This document shows, piece by piece, positions 9,323 through 19,699 of a stretch of DNA of 21,433 nt (position 1 is the first letter of the stretch; each line of letters starts with the position of its first letter). Below the pieces are notes generated by a model. It was not told the DNA's origin. It saw only the letters and a program-made list of their open reading frames with translations, and did no database searches. Position numbers and translations under genes: made by a program. This DNA comes from Chara braunii. Lineage: Eukaryota; Streptophyta; Charophyceae; Charales; Characeae. Where the stretch lies: contig BFEA01000040.1 in the NCBI GenBank assembly GCA_003427395.1, forward strand, positions 4,643,345 through 4,664,777, read 5' to 3'.

Positions 9323-9590
9323 GTGGCACGTGTCAACTCCGAGTTGATCGCAACAGATCGACTGATGATTGAAGGAGCAAGCAAGAGTTTGCGCAAGATT
9401 TGAACCCCCTGGGCGTCACATATGTGACGAATTACTTTCTGCAACCGCGCGGTCTTTTGCGCGAGGCTATGTCGGTGGTTGAAACGGGTTGAGTCGGGAT
9501 GGCATCGTGAATTGCGTGGATGCCCTTGCCTTACACGTCCTTGTACTTTAGCGTCCTTTGGGAAAGGGGGGGAGGGAGAGCCTGGTTCCG
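9323..9590 (+). pseudogene. Decayed coding-like fragment, unknown
   Basis: After a TAA at 9320 one frame reads VARVNSELIATDRLMIEGAS and then continues for about 90 codons, broken by two TGA codons in Trp-like positions. The pattern of stops resembles the pol and third-frame decay upstream, so it may be the distal end of the same element. No family is recognised. Confidence 0.25.
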
Positions 9591-9800
9591 TAACGGTTGG
9601 TAGTTGATCGCGCCTTAGCGAAAGCGACGAATAACTGTTGCCATAGCTTCTTTCTTGTTCTGCTGTGGGAATGGGGAATTTTTCACGTGATAGTTGCGCG
9701 TGAAAATCTTTTTGAATTTTCAACTCATGTCTAGCCCCCGCGGGCTTTTGGGAATTGCTTCGTTCAGAATTTCTTTTTGCAACTAGGAATTAGAATTAGG

Positions 9801-9820
9801 AATTTAGGCGCGCCTAAATT
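9801..9820. repeat. 20-bp perfect palindrome
   Basis: AATTTAGGCGCGCCTAAATT is perfectly self-complementary. It follows short AGGAATT/AGAATT direct repeats (9784-9806). It could be a dimeric protein binding site; nothing else here supports that. Confidence 0.75.
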
Positions 9821-10139
9821 TCTGCAGCACTGCGCTTATTGCTTGCGCACGCCATGCCGCGTCAAGATCCGTGCCCTGATTTCTCTGCGCCTTAATCCTG
9901 AGTGTAATTGCAAATTTTATTTTCGTGCGCATAATTGCAACTGTAATTCCCTATCTCTTGGTATCTTTTGTGGCGCCTCCGTGAGCGTGTACTTCTTCCT
10001 CTGTCCTATTGGCCTGAACGCGTGCATGACCGAATCGATGTGTGGAGTGAGGCTACGTACCCCACGCCGCGGCCTGGCCATGCAGTCGTAGGCACTCCCT
10101 TCCTCCTTCTTCCCTGTACAGTCTGTACTCAGACACAAT

Positions 10140-10433
10140 CCTGGGTATCGCGTGCACACGCATGCACGCTATAAATTTCGTAAGCGCGATTAACTCGCTC
10201 TCGAAGCATTTTTGGAAGTTAGCGAGGTCGAGAGGATCGGCTAACGAGTGAAAGCTCGCAGGTGAGTAAAGAGTTGGGCGATCCGATGAGGTGATGCTGA
10301 GCGTGCGCGGTTGACGTGGGGCTGCGACTGACTGTGGCACACGAGCGAACCAGGCTTGCATGCTTGGATCAAGCCGATTCAAGCGGGGTGACAACTATGT
10401 GTGGGTGCGAGGCGACGGACTGCCCGCTTCGGG

Positions 10434-10464
<31 letters not shown>

Positions 10465-10500
10465 CGGGAAGTGTGCGATCAGATTCTTCTTCTATCCCTC
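10140..10500. other. Unassigned region with TATA-like box and GA microsatellite
   Basis: TATAAATT lies at about 10170-10177 on the + strand below a CT-rich stretch, and a (GA)n run occupies 10439-10464. No open frame downstream looks like a gene, so a promoter is not claimed. From 10500 to 10960 the sequence is T- and CT-rich with an AATAAA-like motif near 10855 and nothing recognisable. Confidence 0.3.
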
Positions 10501-10959
10501 TAAGTCATTTTGAGACTTCTTCCTTCCTTCTGAGCAATTTTGGTATTCGACGCGAGTCGCCCCTCTTTTTTCTTTCTTGATCGGCATTCAGACTTGGCAT
10601 TGACTCTTTTTGGTCGACGTGTATGTTTTCGTTGCTCTCCTCGCGAGTCCTCGAGTGTTGATGAATGATTGTCTTCTTTCCCTCCCCTTTTGTCCTCTTA
10701 GAGTGATGAATCTAATTGATTAATCGCCGACGATTAGGCCTTGCGTAATTTTGGACTGATTGGCCTAGGGAGTGTTGTAGGAACCTTGATTCAAAACTCG
10801 ATGCATGAGTGATTGTCACCTTCTTTTTGTTTATGTATGCATGAATATCGAAATTAAATAAACCTGTTAGATGACCAGATGTCTGTCTCACGATAGGACT
10901 ATCCACCCTTGGTTAACGGACCAGCGCGTATGAGACGCGGACCATTGAACAGTGGATTC

Positions 10960-11880
10960 ATGAAAACCTAACAAAACGACAAAACCTAACATTTTTTATA
11001 GAATGAAAAAGTAAAAGTCAAATTGTTATTTTTTACACAAAAATATAGCATTTTTAACTGTTTTTCAATAAAGGAGGCAAAAAACGAGGTGAAAAGTTAA
11101 CTTTTCCTCAAAATGTGCGAGAAAACTCTTTCTTGCAAAAACCTCTTATATGACTTTAAGTCATTCTCAGTAAATTTGCGCAAAAGCAAAACTCAAATAG
11201 GACAATTTATAAGGACTACAAGGCAAACTCGAAAGATTTAAAAAAAATCAGATTTTGGTGAATACTCATTTATAGAACTATAAGTCATTTCAGCAGTTAG
11301 GTAAAAACCAAGATTTGTGAAAACTTATTTATAGGACTATAAATCAATTTTGACGTTCACAATAAAACCCTTAGTAGAAAATATATGTTATTTAAAATAA
11401 GAATACAAACAACTTTTGTCAGGGAGACACCCTCAAATTCTTAGTCAAACATGAGTTTAAAATTAAAAAAAATGAAAAACAAAATAAAATAAACAGTAAA
11501 AAATCATATCTTCACTCAGGCATGGGAGAATATGTTTGAGAACATGTTTGAGCATTAGAAAACCCCCCGAATACGTTCATTGTACTATACATCTTATTGG
11601 ACTATAAACATGATTTTTTTGAGATAACAAAAAAATAAAGATATTGAAGTTCTTGAACAAACGCTGCTTCACCAGGTAGTGATTTTATGTGGAAAAACTA
11701 CTTTTCTCCTCTTCACTTCCAGTGGTTCTCAAAAAGCTATGTTACCAATGGTCCGGAGAACGACAACTTTTTGGTATTAAGAAAAAATTAAAAAATTAAA
11801 AATCTAAAAGTGTTGCGCATGCCATAGAGGCCCCCAATAAAAAAATTCAGAATTTTCTGAGCATTTGGTGAAAGGGTGCT
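10960..11880. repeat. AT-rich tract with degenerate direct repeats
   Basis: A gene-free AT-rich block. Three imperfect copies of a unit of roughly 60-75 bp built around TTATA-GACTATAAGTCATTT lie at about 11135-11370, and a weaker echo (TTGGACTATAAACATG) is near 11598. The flanks hold CAAACCTAACA/AAACCTAACA words at about 10980 and 12308, hinting at one larger element, but ends are not clear. Confidence 0.4.
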
Positions 11881-11884
11881 ATTT

Positions 11885-11945
11885 GGGGTGGGAGGGGGGG
11901 GTACCAGGGGTTTTGGTGGGGATAGGAGGGGTATAGGTGGCGATT
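11885..11945. repeat. G-rich tract with G-quadruplex potential
   Basis: GGGGTGGGAGGGGGGG and further GGGG runs (11903-11932) satisfy a G-quadruplex pattern on the + strand. The tract follows an AT-rich block abruptly. Confidence 0.6.
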
Positions 11946-12099
11946 AGAATCTTTGAAAATTTTTATCTCTTTTTCTACAGGCTCAAATGACCCAAAATTT
12001 TGATGGCATATACCTTATGCAAGGTAGAGGCCACATGATTTTTTTTCAAAGAATTTTTTGTTTTTTATTTATTATTTATTTATTTATTTTTTGCACTAG

Positions 12100-12181
12100 G
12101 TCGGACATTCCCTGTCCAGTCCGATGTCCGACCAGACGTCCGGTCAGACATCCCGGACGGTCAGGGGGGTCCCGGACGTCC
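12100..12181. repeat. GGACGTCC/GTCCGGAC palindrome cluster
   Basis: About 80 bp composed of overlapping GTCCGA, GACGTCCGG, CCCGGACG and CCCGGACGTCC words, so the two strands read almost alike. It sits in a T-rich surround (TATT repeats at 12066-12092). It resembles the GC-rich palindrome cluster at 250-345. Confidence 0.6.
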
Positions 12182-12399
12182 AATAAAACAACATAGTCAA
12201 AAAGTAATTTTCTATTTTTTTTTTTGCAGTTGTTTTACTTCACGTAGAATTTTGTTATTGGAGGAGGCCTGAAAAACGTACTATCATAATCTTGAATACA
12301 TTTCGTGCAAACCTAACAATTTGTTCTCCTGTGTTATTGGTATTTTTCCATCGGACTTAAGGGCAGGCCTTGTGCACGCACGTGTAAGCCCGATCAGAA

Positions 12400-13190
12400 G
12401 AACGTGGCCTGCATGCGTGTCTGGACTACATGCGCTCGGTCCAACATTTCGAATGACTGAGTTCCCGTCTCACCCCACAACATAAATCCCTTTTCGTATT
12501 ACTGACCGAGAGTGTTCGAGGGATCTGAAATTTCGGGAGTATTGGGAGCACGTGTGTCTGTCTGCATGACCGAGAGGAAAACTTCCGAAATTTCCATGCC
12601 CGGTGGGAAACGAACGTAACTGCGAGTGGGACATCGACCGAGCTCGAGAGCGCATACCCCACCACCTTAAATTCCCCAGCTCGTACACGTGTCACCTTGT
12701 CGCGAAACCGGGAGTAATTATTCTAGAAAAAGACTTCCTCCCTACCACCACAAACTGCCCTTCCATTCGCTGACCATCATCCCTTGGTGTGCAATCGCTC
12801 CGTATTGGCCCCAACCCCCGTGCTCGAAATGCTTGCAAGACCACGAGTACCGAGCCTCCGGTTTCATCCGGTGAACTCGCTCAGAGGAAGAACGACGGAC
12901 GCGCAGCCTTCGGCTAAGCCTAGCCTGATCGGATTCTGAGACTCGTGACGCACAATGCCGACAAGTGGTCGGACAACGCGATAGCCATAGCGTTTCGACC
13001 GTGCACCAAATACGAGCCCGACCCAGATGACGGAACCAACAGAGGTGGTAGCCCTACGCTCTGAAGCATAAAAACTGATTTCGATCCGAGTCTATCCTTT
13101 TGCATTCCTATCCCCTGAAACTTGCCACAGGAGATCCCAGTTCCGACCTAGGACTCCACCACCACTTTCCTAAAATCCTTGGCACACCTC
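12400..13190 (+). pseudogene. Possible decayed coding remnant, unknown
   Basis: The + strand has several short stretches that look protein-like, e.g. about 12689-12872 ending CSKCLQDHEYRASGFIR with a C-x2-C-x3-H pattern followed by Arg-rich sequence. They are broken by stops and frame changes. No family is recognised and the call is tentative. Confidence 0.2.
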
Positions 13191-13196
13191 TGTGTT

Positions 13197-13447
13197 GCCG
13201 CACGTTCGTTGAACGCGGGTTCTGCATTCAATTTTTGAACGCGTTGAACGTGCGTTCAAAGAATGCGGGTGCACGCTCTGAACGCAAACTCGCAGAGCCC
13301 CACCCACGCCTGGGAGCCCCGTTGGGGGCGCTAGGGAGCGGCGGCGGTGCTTGGGGGGGCTGGGGGCCAATGCCCCAGGCAAAACGGGCACAAAAAAAAA
13401 AAAAAAAAAAGTGTGTGTGGTGAATTTGTGTGTGTATGTGTGTGTGA

Positions 13448-13484
<37 letters not shown>

Positions 13485-14629
13485 GTCCTGGTTTTTTTTT
13501 TCGGGGGGGTGGGGGGATCCCCCTAACACGGCTCAGACGGCCCATGCAGGCTATCTGAAGGGTCCTCGCATCCATGTAGTGCAGACCCCCCCACCAAAAT
13601 CAAGGCAGGCAGTGAATATGCAGTAGAGCACGAGCTGGCCGAATATATACTCAAGATTTGAATTCAGATCTGTGTTTCAACAGTTATGGGTTGCTCACGT
13701 AAATAAGGCCTGTTGGTCTCTGCACGTGACTCTTAGGGCTTGGCTGCACGACTCACTAAATGTGCAAAACTAGAATGAATCTTCTACAGAACATGAAATA
13801 ATACGCCGCCATATGTTCTGTCTTTTGTGCATGTGGTGAGTAGAGGCCCTTAGGGCGATTGCACATATTCCTAAGAAAAAAAGGAGAAAAATTTCTCGTT
13901 TTTCTTTTTTTTCTTTTTCGTTTTCGAAACGAGAAAAAATTCTCGTTTTTCTTTTTTTTCTTTTTCTTTTTTCTCATTTTTCTTTTTTCTCGTTTTTTTT
14001 TTCTCGTTTTTCTTTTCTTAGGAATACGTGCAGTGGCCCTAAGGGCCTCTACTCACCACATGCACAAGAGACAAAACATATGGCGACGTATTATTCCATG
14101 TTCTGCAGAAGATTCATTCTAGTCTTGCACATTTGGTGAGTAGTGCAGCCAAACCCTGAGAATCACGTGCATAGACCAACACGGCCTAGCTACGTGAGGA
14201 ACCCATAACTGCTGAAACACAGACCTGAATTCGAATTTTGAGTATATATTCGGCCAGCTTGTGCTCCACTTCATGTTCACTGCCTGCCTTGATTGTGGTG
14301 GGGGGGTCTACGCTACATGGCTGCGAGGACCCTTCAGATAGCCTGCATGGGCTGTCTGAGCCGTGTCAGGGGGATTCCCCCAGCCCCCCCCCCCCAAAAC
14401 AAAAAGAATCCTTCACATATGGCAGGGGGTGACGCGGTAGGGGGGGTGGACCTCCGTTTTTTTTTTTTTTTGGCACTTTCGGGGTTCGTTAAACGAGGCC
14501 CACCACCTCGTAGTCCGCAACGCGCGCGCGCGCCCCCCGGGGTCGCGTTCACTTTTTCCGCGCCACATGGCGTGCAGCGCGTTTGAACGCGATTGAAAGC
14601 GGCCCTGAGGGGTATGAACGTGCGTGTTT
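13197..14629. mobile_element. Foldback element with long inverted arms
   Basis: The inner arms (13500-13880 and 14012-14400) are inverted copies about 90% identical by eye, including the words GGCTATCTGAAGGGTCCTCG and CCGAATATATACTCAA. The centre (about 13880-14010) consists of TTCTCGTTTTTCTTTTT repeats. Weaker inverted similarity continues outward through poly(A)/poly(T) tracts to TTGAACGCG/CGCGTTCAA-rich ends at about 13197 and 14629. The left arm alone carries a long GT microsatellite (about 13411-13480). No transposase is encoded. Non-autonomous foldback DNA element is the best reading; a recent inverted duplication of a repeat is the alternative. Confidence 0.75.
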
Positions 14630-14649
14630 GAAGGTGCGTTATCGGCGAA

Positions 14650-15640
14650 AAAGGGATCAGGGAAGGGAGAAGGGACCAACACACTCATGCATCCATGCAG
14701 GCGGTCGACACCCAGCAATCCCCACCAACGCGCGTATGAGCGCACACACACACTGTGACACACATACTCATCAAGCCCTCCCGGTCAATGACAGATTCAA
14801 TATCCATAGGCTCTCGTGCCACACTGGCAACATGCATACAACAGAGTACCGATACATCAGGACCATGCACACATCACAATGGGACAAATCAGCAATGGAG
14901 ATAAAAGTGAGTTCCTTAGTATACAAAATTTCTCACAAGGCTGCCCACCCTGGGCCCAACCTCTAATCCCTCAGAACCTTCGACAACCATAGGCACAAGG
15001 CCCTGCCGCTGCCGGTGTCTGATCTCCACCACCGACTGGCTCACCCCAAGTCTATCACAAAGCCCGCCCCATGTTTGTCACTCCGCCCGTCACTTGGGCT
15101 CGTCAAGCCTGTTCGACACCACGGACTTCTCACAGAGCTCAGGCAGCTTCAAGTCGCAGCCGAGATCAAAAAGAGGGGGAGGAAGGGGTCGCCAGAATTT
15201 ATAGCGCGGAAGGCGATGGGGTGTCAGCATGCAGTGCGGGTAGCGCGGGGCGCAGATGAGCAAAGACAGAAGAAGGGCCAGGGTTCCAGAAGGATCGAAG
15301 GATGCAAGTCGAATGCTCGGTGTGGTTGGGTTGGTCGTTCAAGTGGTGCGTGCTTTCCGTTCTCACCTCATTGATCCGACCATCCCAATCACGCAGCCAA
15401 TCGTTCGCGATGATGAGTAAGGAGAGGATCGGACTTCGCTCGAGGGAAGACGAAGAGGCATGTAAGAAGGAAACACGCGGGAAGACGACACAAAGCGAGG
15501 GAACGGGTTTACGCGGCGTGCAAAAAATTGAAAAACAGTTGTGCACGCAAGAATTCAAAATTTTCATCCACACTAATTCCTAGCTGTTTCTTGGGTTTCT
15601 CGGCGCGGTCGCTAATCGGCTGCGCAAAAAAGAAAGAAAA
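14650..15640. other. Unassigned intergenic-like sequence
   Basis: No convincing gene. A TATAAATT box on the minus strand (about 15197-15206) has CT-rich sequence on both sides in that orientation, as in fungal promoters, but the first ATG after it gives only a few codons. Open stretches on both strands at 15015-15583 lack recognisable motifs. Confidence 0.3.
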
Positions 15641-15710
15641 CACATCAGGGGCAGTTCTGAAAAAAAGGAAAATACGTTTCTGTTCTGTCCCTCTTCTCGT
15701 TTCGAGACGG

Positions 15711-15886
15711 GAAAAGAAGAAAAAGAAAAAGAGAAAAGAAGAAAAAGAAAAAGAGAAAAGAAGAAAAAGAAAAAGAGAAAAGAAGAAAAAGAAAAAGAGA
15801 AAAGAAGAAAAAGAAAAAGAGAAAAGAAGAAAAAGAAAAAGAGAAAAGAAGAAAAAGAAAAAGAGAAAAGAAGAAAAAGGAAAAAT
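15711..15886. repeat. Minisatellite, 8 units of 22 bp, pure purine
   Basis: Eight near-identical units GAAAAGAAGAAAAAGAAAAAGA lie head to tail; the last differs by a few bases. The strand is entirely A/G, so the tract is a homopurine-homopyrimidine run able to form triplex structures. Open frames through it on both strands are Lys/Glu- or Phe/Ser-repeats and are not called. Confidence 0.95.
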
Positions 15887-15915
15887 AAACCCCGTTCTTC
15901 CCAATCATTTAGAAC

Positions 15916-15972
15916 CCGTACTCAGTTTACGTGAGATTTTCCCCTAAGGGTACAGGAAGCCGCTGAGTACGG
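15916..15972. repeat. 10-bp stem hairpin
   Basis: CCGTACTCAG (15916-15925) pairs perfectly with CTGAGTACGG (15963-15972). It lies just before the second pol fragment and may mark an insertion boundary. Confidence 0.5.
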
Positions 15973-16095
15973 ATCCTGGCTTATCACAAGCTACCACCTG
16001 ACCCTGAACGAGCTTCATAAAGGCTGGAGTCTCCGACGTCCCATAGACTGTTTGAATCTGGATCAGATCCAGAGACTCAGACTACCACCTGGTAC

Positions 16096-16350
16096 ATGCG
16101 AGTTTGCTATCCATATGAGAGGGATCTACAGCGCGTTGCTGTGAATATCCGGAAGGCCCAACACCAAATGGTGGAACAAGCGAACAAACAACGCCGCCGG
16201 TCACAATTCGCGGTAGGAGATCTTGTCTGGGTCAAGTCTAAAGAGTTTGTTCCCGAGGAAAGGATCTCGCAGAAGTTGCTGCCCACGTTGAGAGGGTCGT
16301 GGCAAGTATTAGATGTTAATGGCAATGCAGATGAACCGTCGTCATATTGA
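16096..16350 (+). pseudogene. Integrase C-terminal fragment of a second Ty3/gypsy element
   Basis: An 84-codon open stretch with the typical sequence after the integrase core: NIRKAQHQMVEQANKQRRR, then FAVGDLVWVKSKEF, then LRGSWQVLDV in the place of the GPF/GPY module, ending at NADEPSSY and TGA. The words differ from the first element (1606-8665), so this is a different family. The catalytic core is absent upstream; only the distal part survives. A 20-bp tandem array starts about 10 bp after the stop. Confidence 0.8.
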
Positions 16351-16360
16351 AGAGGCATAT

Positions 16361-16460
16361 CCCATGAGTAAAAGGTAGTATCACAGGCAAAAGTCGTGAT
16401 CCACCGGCAAGAGACACTGTCCACAGTCAAAAGTCATGTTCACAAGTGAAAAGTCATGAC
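16361..16460. repeat. Tandem array, five 20-bp units
   Basis: Five degenerate units close to CCACAGGCAAAAGTCATGAT with exact 20-bp spacing, directly after the pol fragment stop. It is probably part of the 3' end or LTR of the second element. Confidence 0.8.
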
Positions 16461-17270
16461 TCAAGGGCCCAAGCAGCAGCAGTCCAATGGAAATTCGGGA
16501 AGGTTCCAGGCCTTGACATTCAGTAGCAGACAGGCCGTGGAGATGTGGTACCGGAACCAGTCAGGACCCAAGAAATAGAGGCTGGCACGAGTTGAAGTGC
16601 AAACCAAGACTACAAAAGGACTGGCCAGCCTCACATTCGGGCAGATTGCTCATTCGCAAGAAGTGTGGAAGTGCTGGTGCACTTGTGCGCTGAAGTGAGG
16701 AGCAGAGCGCTGAGGCCAGAGTGCTGTGCTAAGTGAGGGAGAGAGAGGAAGATAGCGCTGGCAGGGAGAAGGCAGCCACAGCTGCGCCAGCGCATAAGTG
16801 TTAGTGCTAGTTGTTAGTAGTAGACTCCAGAGAGGTTAGTAGGGGTTACAGTGGGTGTATTCAGAGTAGATCGATGAAGTAGTAGTTAGTGAGTGTGAAT
16901 GCATGTAGGGAGAGAAGACACAGCGAGGTCATACTAGCTAGGGAGAAGACCAGCAAGGTGGAGAGAAACATACGAGGGAAGACTCGGAAGAGCAGAGGAG
17001 AAGAGATACTTACCTGAGAGAGTATGCTGATTATTGGTTACCTATTGGCATGCGCTGTTGAGCGCTGGTGACTTGAACTCTTATTGCTCTTGTAAAACTT
17101 TCTGGAAAAGATAAGCTGCGCTACCTGGTCTTCATCTTTTTTTTTTTTTTTTTCAAACAAATGCTCCAGTCTATTCGTGGGGAGCAGCACGTGCTGGGAA
17201 TTTGAGATCATTTGAGATACCGGGGCCATTACCCGGCTTCGGCTGAGATCAGTCTGTGAATATCTAATGA
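16461..17270. repeat. LTR-like sequence of the second element (inferred)
   Basis: Noncoding sequence after the pol fragment, with AGTGAGG/GCGCTG words (16650-16800), TAGTAGTTAGTGAGTG-like runs and a poly(T) tract at about 17137-17153. Related words in the same order recur at about 18060-18460, e.g. TTGCTCATTCGCAAG here and TTGTTCATTTCGCAAA there, followed by GTGTGGA/TTGTGGA and a TGAAG-TGAGG / TGAAG-CGAGA box. Exact LTR ends (TG..CA) could not be fixed. Confidence 0.4.
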
Positions 17271-17321
17271 CCTATTAAGGAACTACTCATGCAATAGGCT
17301 GCCACAGAGGTCCTACGAAGG

Positions 17322-17433
17322 CTCACAACCCTCAGGATCCCTAACAAGCCCTTCTAAGACTTTCCAACACAGTCTTGCTCACAACCCTCAGGATCCCTAA
17401 CAAGCCCTTCTAAGACTTTCCAACACAGTCTTA
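17322..17433. repeat. 56-bp tandem duplication
   Basis: Two adjacent 56-bp copies starting CTCACAACCCTCAGGATCCC (17322-17377 and 17378-17433) differ only at the last base. Such near identity marks a very recent event beside much older repeats. The stretch 17434-18000 holds no recognised gene. Confidence 0.95.
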
Positions 17434-17999
17434 CTCCCTGCTGAGCTCTTCCAGGCCTCACGCCCCCACCCTGCTGGGTTACAGGGCAACACAACTCGCC
17501 CCAGCACCTGGTCTTCATCTCTCTGGTCTCCAGTGTGAATTTCGTGTGTATTCTTACATGCATGTGGTGTGAAATTGTGAATATGTGCACTCATTGGTGT
17601 TGAACTAGGAGGTTCATTGCAGGATACCTTCCGTACAGGTCGTAGAGGGAGGCCACAAAGGCAATACAAGATTTGATTTGCTTACCAGGATCCCAGCGAA
17701 GACCGCTGGTTCACCAAGGATGAGTTAGTTCAGACAGCCCCTCATATACTCTCATATTATGAGAGGGCACGTGGAGGATTGAACATCTATGACCGTTGAA
17801 GTTGACTTTTCTCGGAGGAACTCGATATTAGGCCGGCGGGAGTGAATGGATTCACGCTGCGAGCCTACCAGTCCCTGTTACAGAGTCCCCAATTATTGAA
17901 AAACGCAGCCCCTACTCATAGTTAAGTCTTAGGGTCTGTAGGTCTAGGCGTCGTAGGTCTGTAGGAACAGTGTACCTGTAGGATCACGCCAGTCCCCAA

Positions 18000-18460
18000 A
18001 GGTCCAGTTTTTGCAGCAGCCTCACAAGAAAGGTGAGAACCTTCCGGAAATAGCAACTTGGCAGGGCAGAGGCAAAAGAAGGCGGGTGGTACGAATTGAA
18101 GCAGGCAGGCCCAGCCCACGAAAATAATATATTTTGGGCTACAGTACCAGACGGCAGGCAGTTGTTCATTTCGCAAATTTGTGGAGCGCTGTTGAAGCTG
18201 TGCGAACTAGCGACCTGGACGAAGAAGTGCACTGAAGCGAGAAGATGCCCGTGCCCTGGCTGAAGGAGGCAGCCATAGCCAGAAGCAGACTTGGTGGCCA
18301 TCGCCGCCTGATGTTGAGAGAGACACGCTGCAGTAGAGATCTAGGACATAGACATAGGCGAGGACAGAAAGGGAGAGCAACGAGGGTGAACAGTGCAGAG
18401 AAGGAAGGAGATGCCCGAAGTGCAATTGTAAACTGTATCTTGCCCCACAGTGCAATTACA
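18000..18460. repeat. LTR-like sequence related to 16461-17270
   Basis: Shares ordered words with the stretch after the second pol fragment (a CATT(T)CGCAA box near 18168, then TGAAGCGAGAAG and GGAGGCAGCCAT) but is clearly diverged. No coding sequence adjoins it, so it may be a solo LTR. The similarity was judged by eye only. Confidence 0.35.
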
Positions 18461-18493
18461 ACTCGTTTTTTCTGATTCTACTGAAGTTACCCC

Positions 18494-18702
18494 TTAAAGC
18501 ACCAGTACTTGGCCCAGCTATCGGCCGCGGCGCTTCCCCGTTAACGAGCCGCGCCGTTAGGGCTTCGGGGTACCGGACCACAATGGCTGGAAGCGCCAGC
18601 CCAAAACAAAACGAAACGGTACCCTGGCGCTTCGGCAAAAATCGGCGCGCAGGGGCATTCCAGGCTGGGCATCGATAGCTGGGCCAAGTACTGGTGGTTT
18701 AA
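18494..18702. mobile_element. TTAA-flanked MITE, 201 bp
   Basis: The unit 18498-18698 begins AGCACCAGTACTTGGCCCAG and ends with its complement, 25 of 26 bases matching. It is bordered by TTAA at 18494-18497 and 18699-18702. The interior is GC-rich with a hairpin GGCTGG-AAGCG-CCAGCC near 18587-18603. TTAA target duplication is the hallmark of the piggyBac superfamily, though the termini do not start with CCC as many piggyBac ends do, so the superfamily is an inference. Confidence 0.8.
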
Positions 18703-18884
18703 AGCACCAGTACATGGGCAGCTGGGCCGTGGGTCTGACACCTCAAATTCTGGAGGCGCGAAACGAAAATGAGGTCGCCGATCAAATTTATCAATGGCGG
18801 GCCCAGCGTTCGACGTTTCTGCCTCGTTTTCTTGTGGCGACAAGTTTCGGACTGCAAGGCTGGGGCCGTGTACTTGTGGTTTAA
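18699..18884. mobile_element. Second TTAA-bordered unit, 178 bp, degenerate
   Basis: It starts at the TTAA that closes the previous element with AGCACCAGTACATGGGCAG and ends at 18880 with a diverged complement (TACTTGTGGT) followed by TTAA at 18881-18884. Inverted similarity of its ends is roughly 70%. It seems a relative of the 201-bp element sharing one TTAA. Confidence 0.55.
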
Positions 18885-19016
18885 CGGAAAGTTGCAGAAT
18901 ATATTGCTGAACAAGAATTTGAAGTCCAGAACCCTCAACCACCACCCCAGGGCCCACAGTACTGGGGCCAATACCCAGTTTAGGCTAGTGCTGGAAACCG
19001 GGTCCGGCATCGCCAT
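18881..19016 (+). repeat. Dispersed repeat, copy 1
   Basis: Begins at TTAA with CGGAAAGTTGCAGAATATAT and ends with GTGCTGGAAACCGGGTCCGG. A second direct copy lies at 19304-19432. Two further, shorter copies of the tail word are at about 20010-20037 and 20433-20455. Confidence 0.75.
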
Positions 19017-19303
19017 GTGCATGCATGTTTTTTTTCTTTCTTTTCTTTTCTTTTTTTAACTACGCTACATTCTTCTCTCAAATCTTTCATCATCTTTGAA
19101 ATTCTTTCAATTCACCTTCACTACCTACCAACCACTACTCTCAAGGCTTATACATGGCTTTTACCAGAACCCCTGCGAACATAGCTTTGTGCATGCATGG
19201 CTTTTAAATTGTCGCTACGATTGCCTGCGCGTACCTACGATCCGACCTGCAGGAACGGATAAGGGGGGTATAAAAAAAACGTTTTTTTTTTTCTTTTTTT
19301 TAT

Positions 19304-19432
19304 TTAATGGAAAGTTGCAGAATATATTGCCAAACAACCATTTGATGCCGGGAGTTTGCAACAACCAACCCGGAAGTATTGGGGCCAATACACACAGCTT
19401 AGGCTAGTGCTGGAAACCCGGTCCAGCGTCCC
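19304..19432 (+). repeat. Dispersed repeat, copy 2
   Basis: Starts at TTAA (19304-19307) and follows copy 1 from GGAAAGTTGCAGAATATAT through GGGGCCAATAC and TTAGGCTAGTGCTGGAAA. It is preceded by a T-rich tract. Both copies starting exactly at TTAA suggests the same insertion preference as the neighbouring MITEs. Confidence 0.75.
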
Positions 19433-19592
19433 AGTCCCATACTAAAGCCTTAATGGCCTTCAATGTTCCTGCCTCCTTGCAAAGTTTTCAAAAGGCAATA
19501 AAAGACAACTGGACAATGTGAAAAAGGGGAAACAAACCATTGCCTCATATTACTTTTCGCTACACATCAGATTCTGCTAAAACATCCGCGTC

Positions 19593-19650
19593 GTCCTTTG
19601 GGATGTCCCGTTAACATTGATACAAAGAAGATTAGCATGGCCCCCGCAAA

Positions 19651-19699
<49 letters not shown>

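Noticed and set aside
9391-9465. tRNA-like sequence on the minus strand with GGTTCAAATC and a GCGCAA/TTGCGC stem
   Set aside because: The T-loop word lies too close to the putative acceptor stem, the T-stem does not pair, and no D-arm or anticodon arm of proper size forms.
13170-13626. Open frames on both strands in the foldback arm
   Set aside because: They run through GT, poly(A) and G-rich simple repeats, and the equivalent frame in the other arm is the same repeat read again.
15528-15947. Long open frames through the purine minisatellite on both strands
   Set aside because: They consist of Lys/Glu or Phe/Ser repeats created by the 22-bp units, with no other coding evidence.
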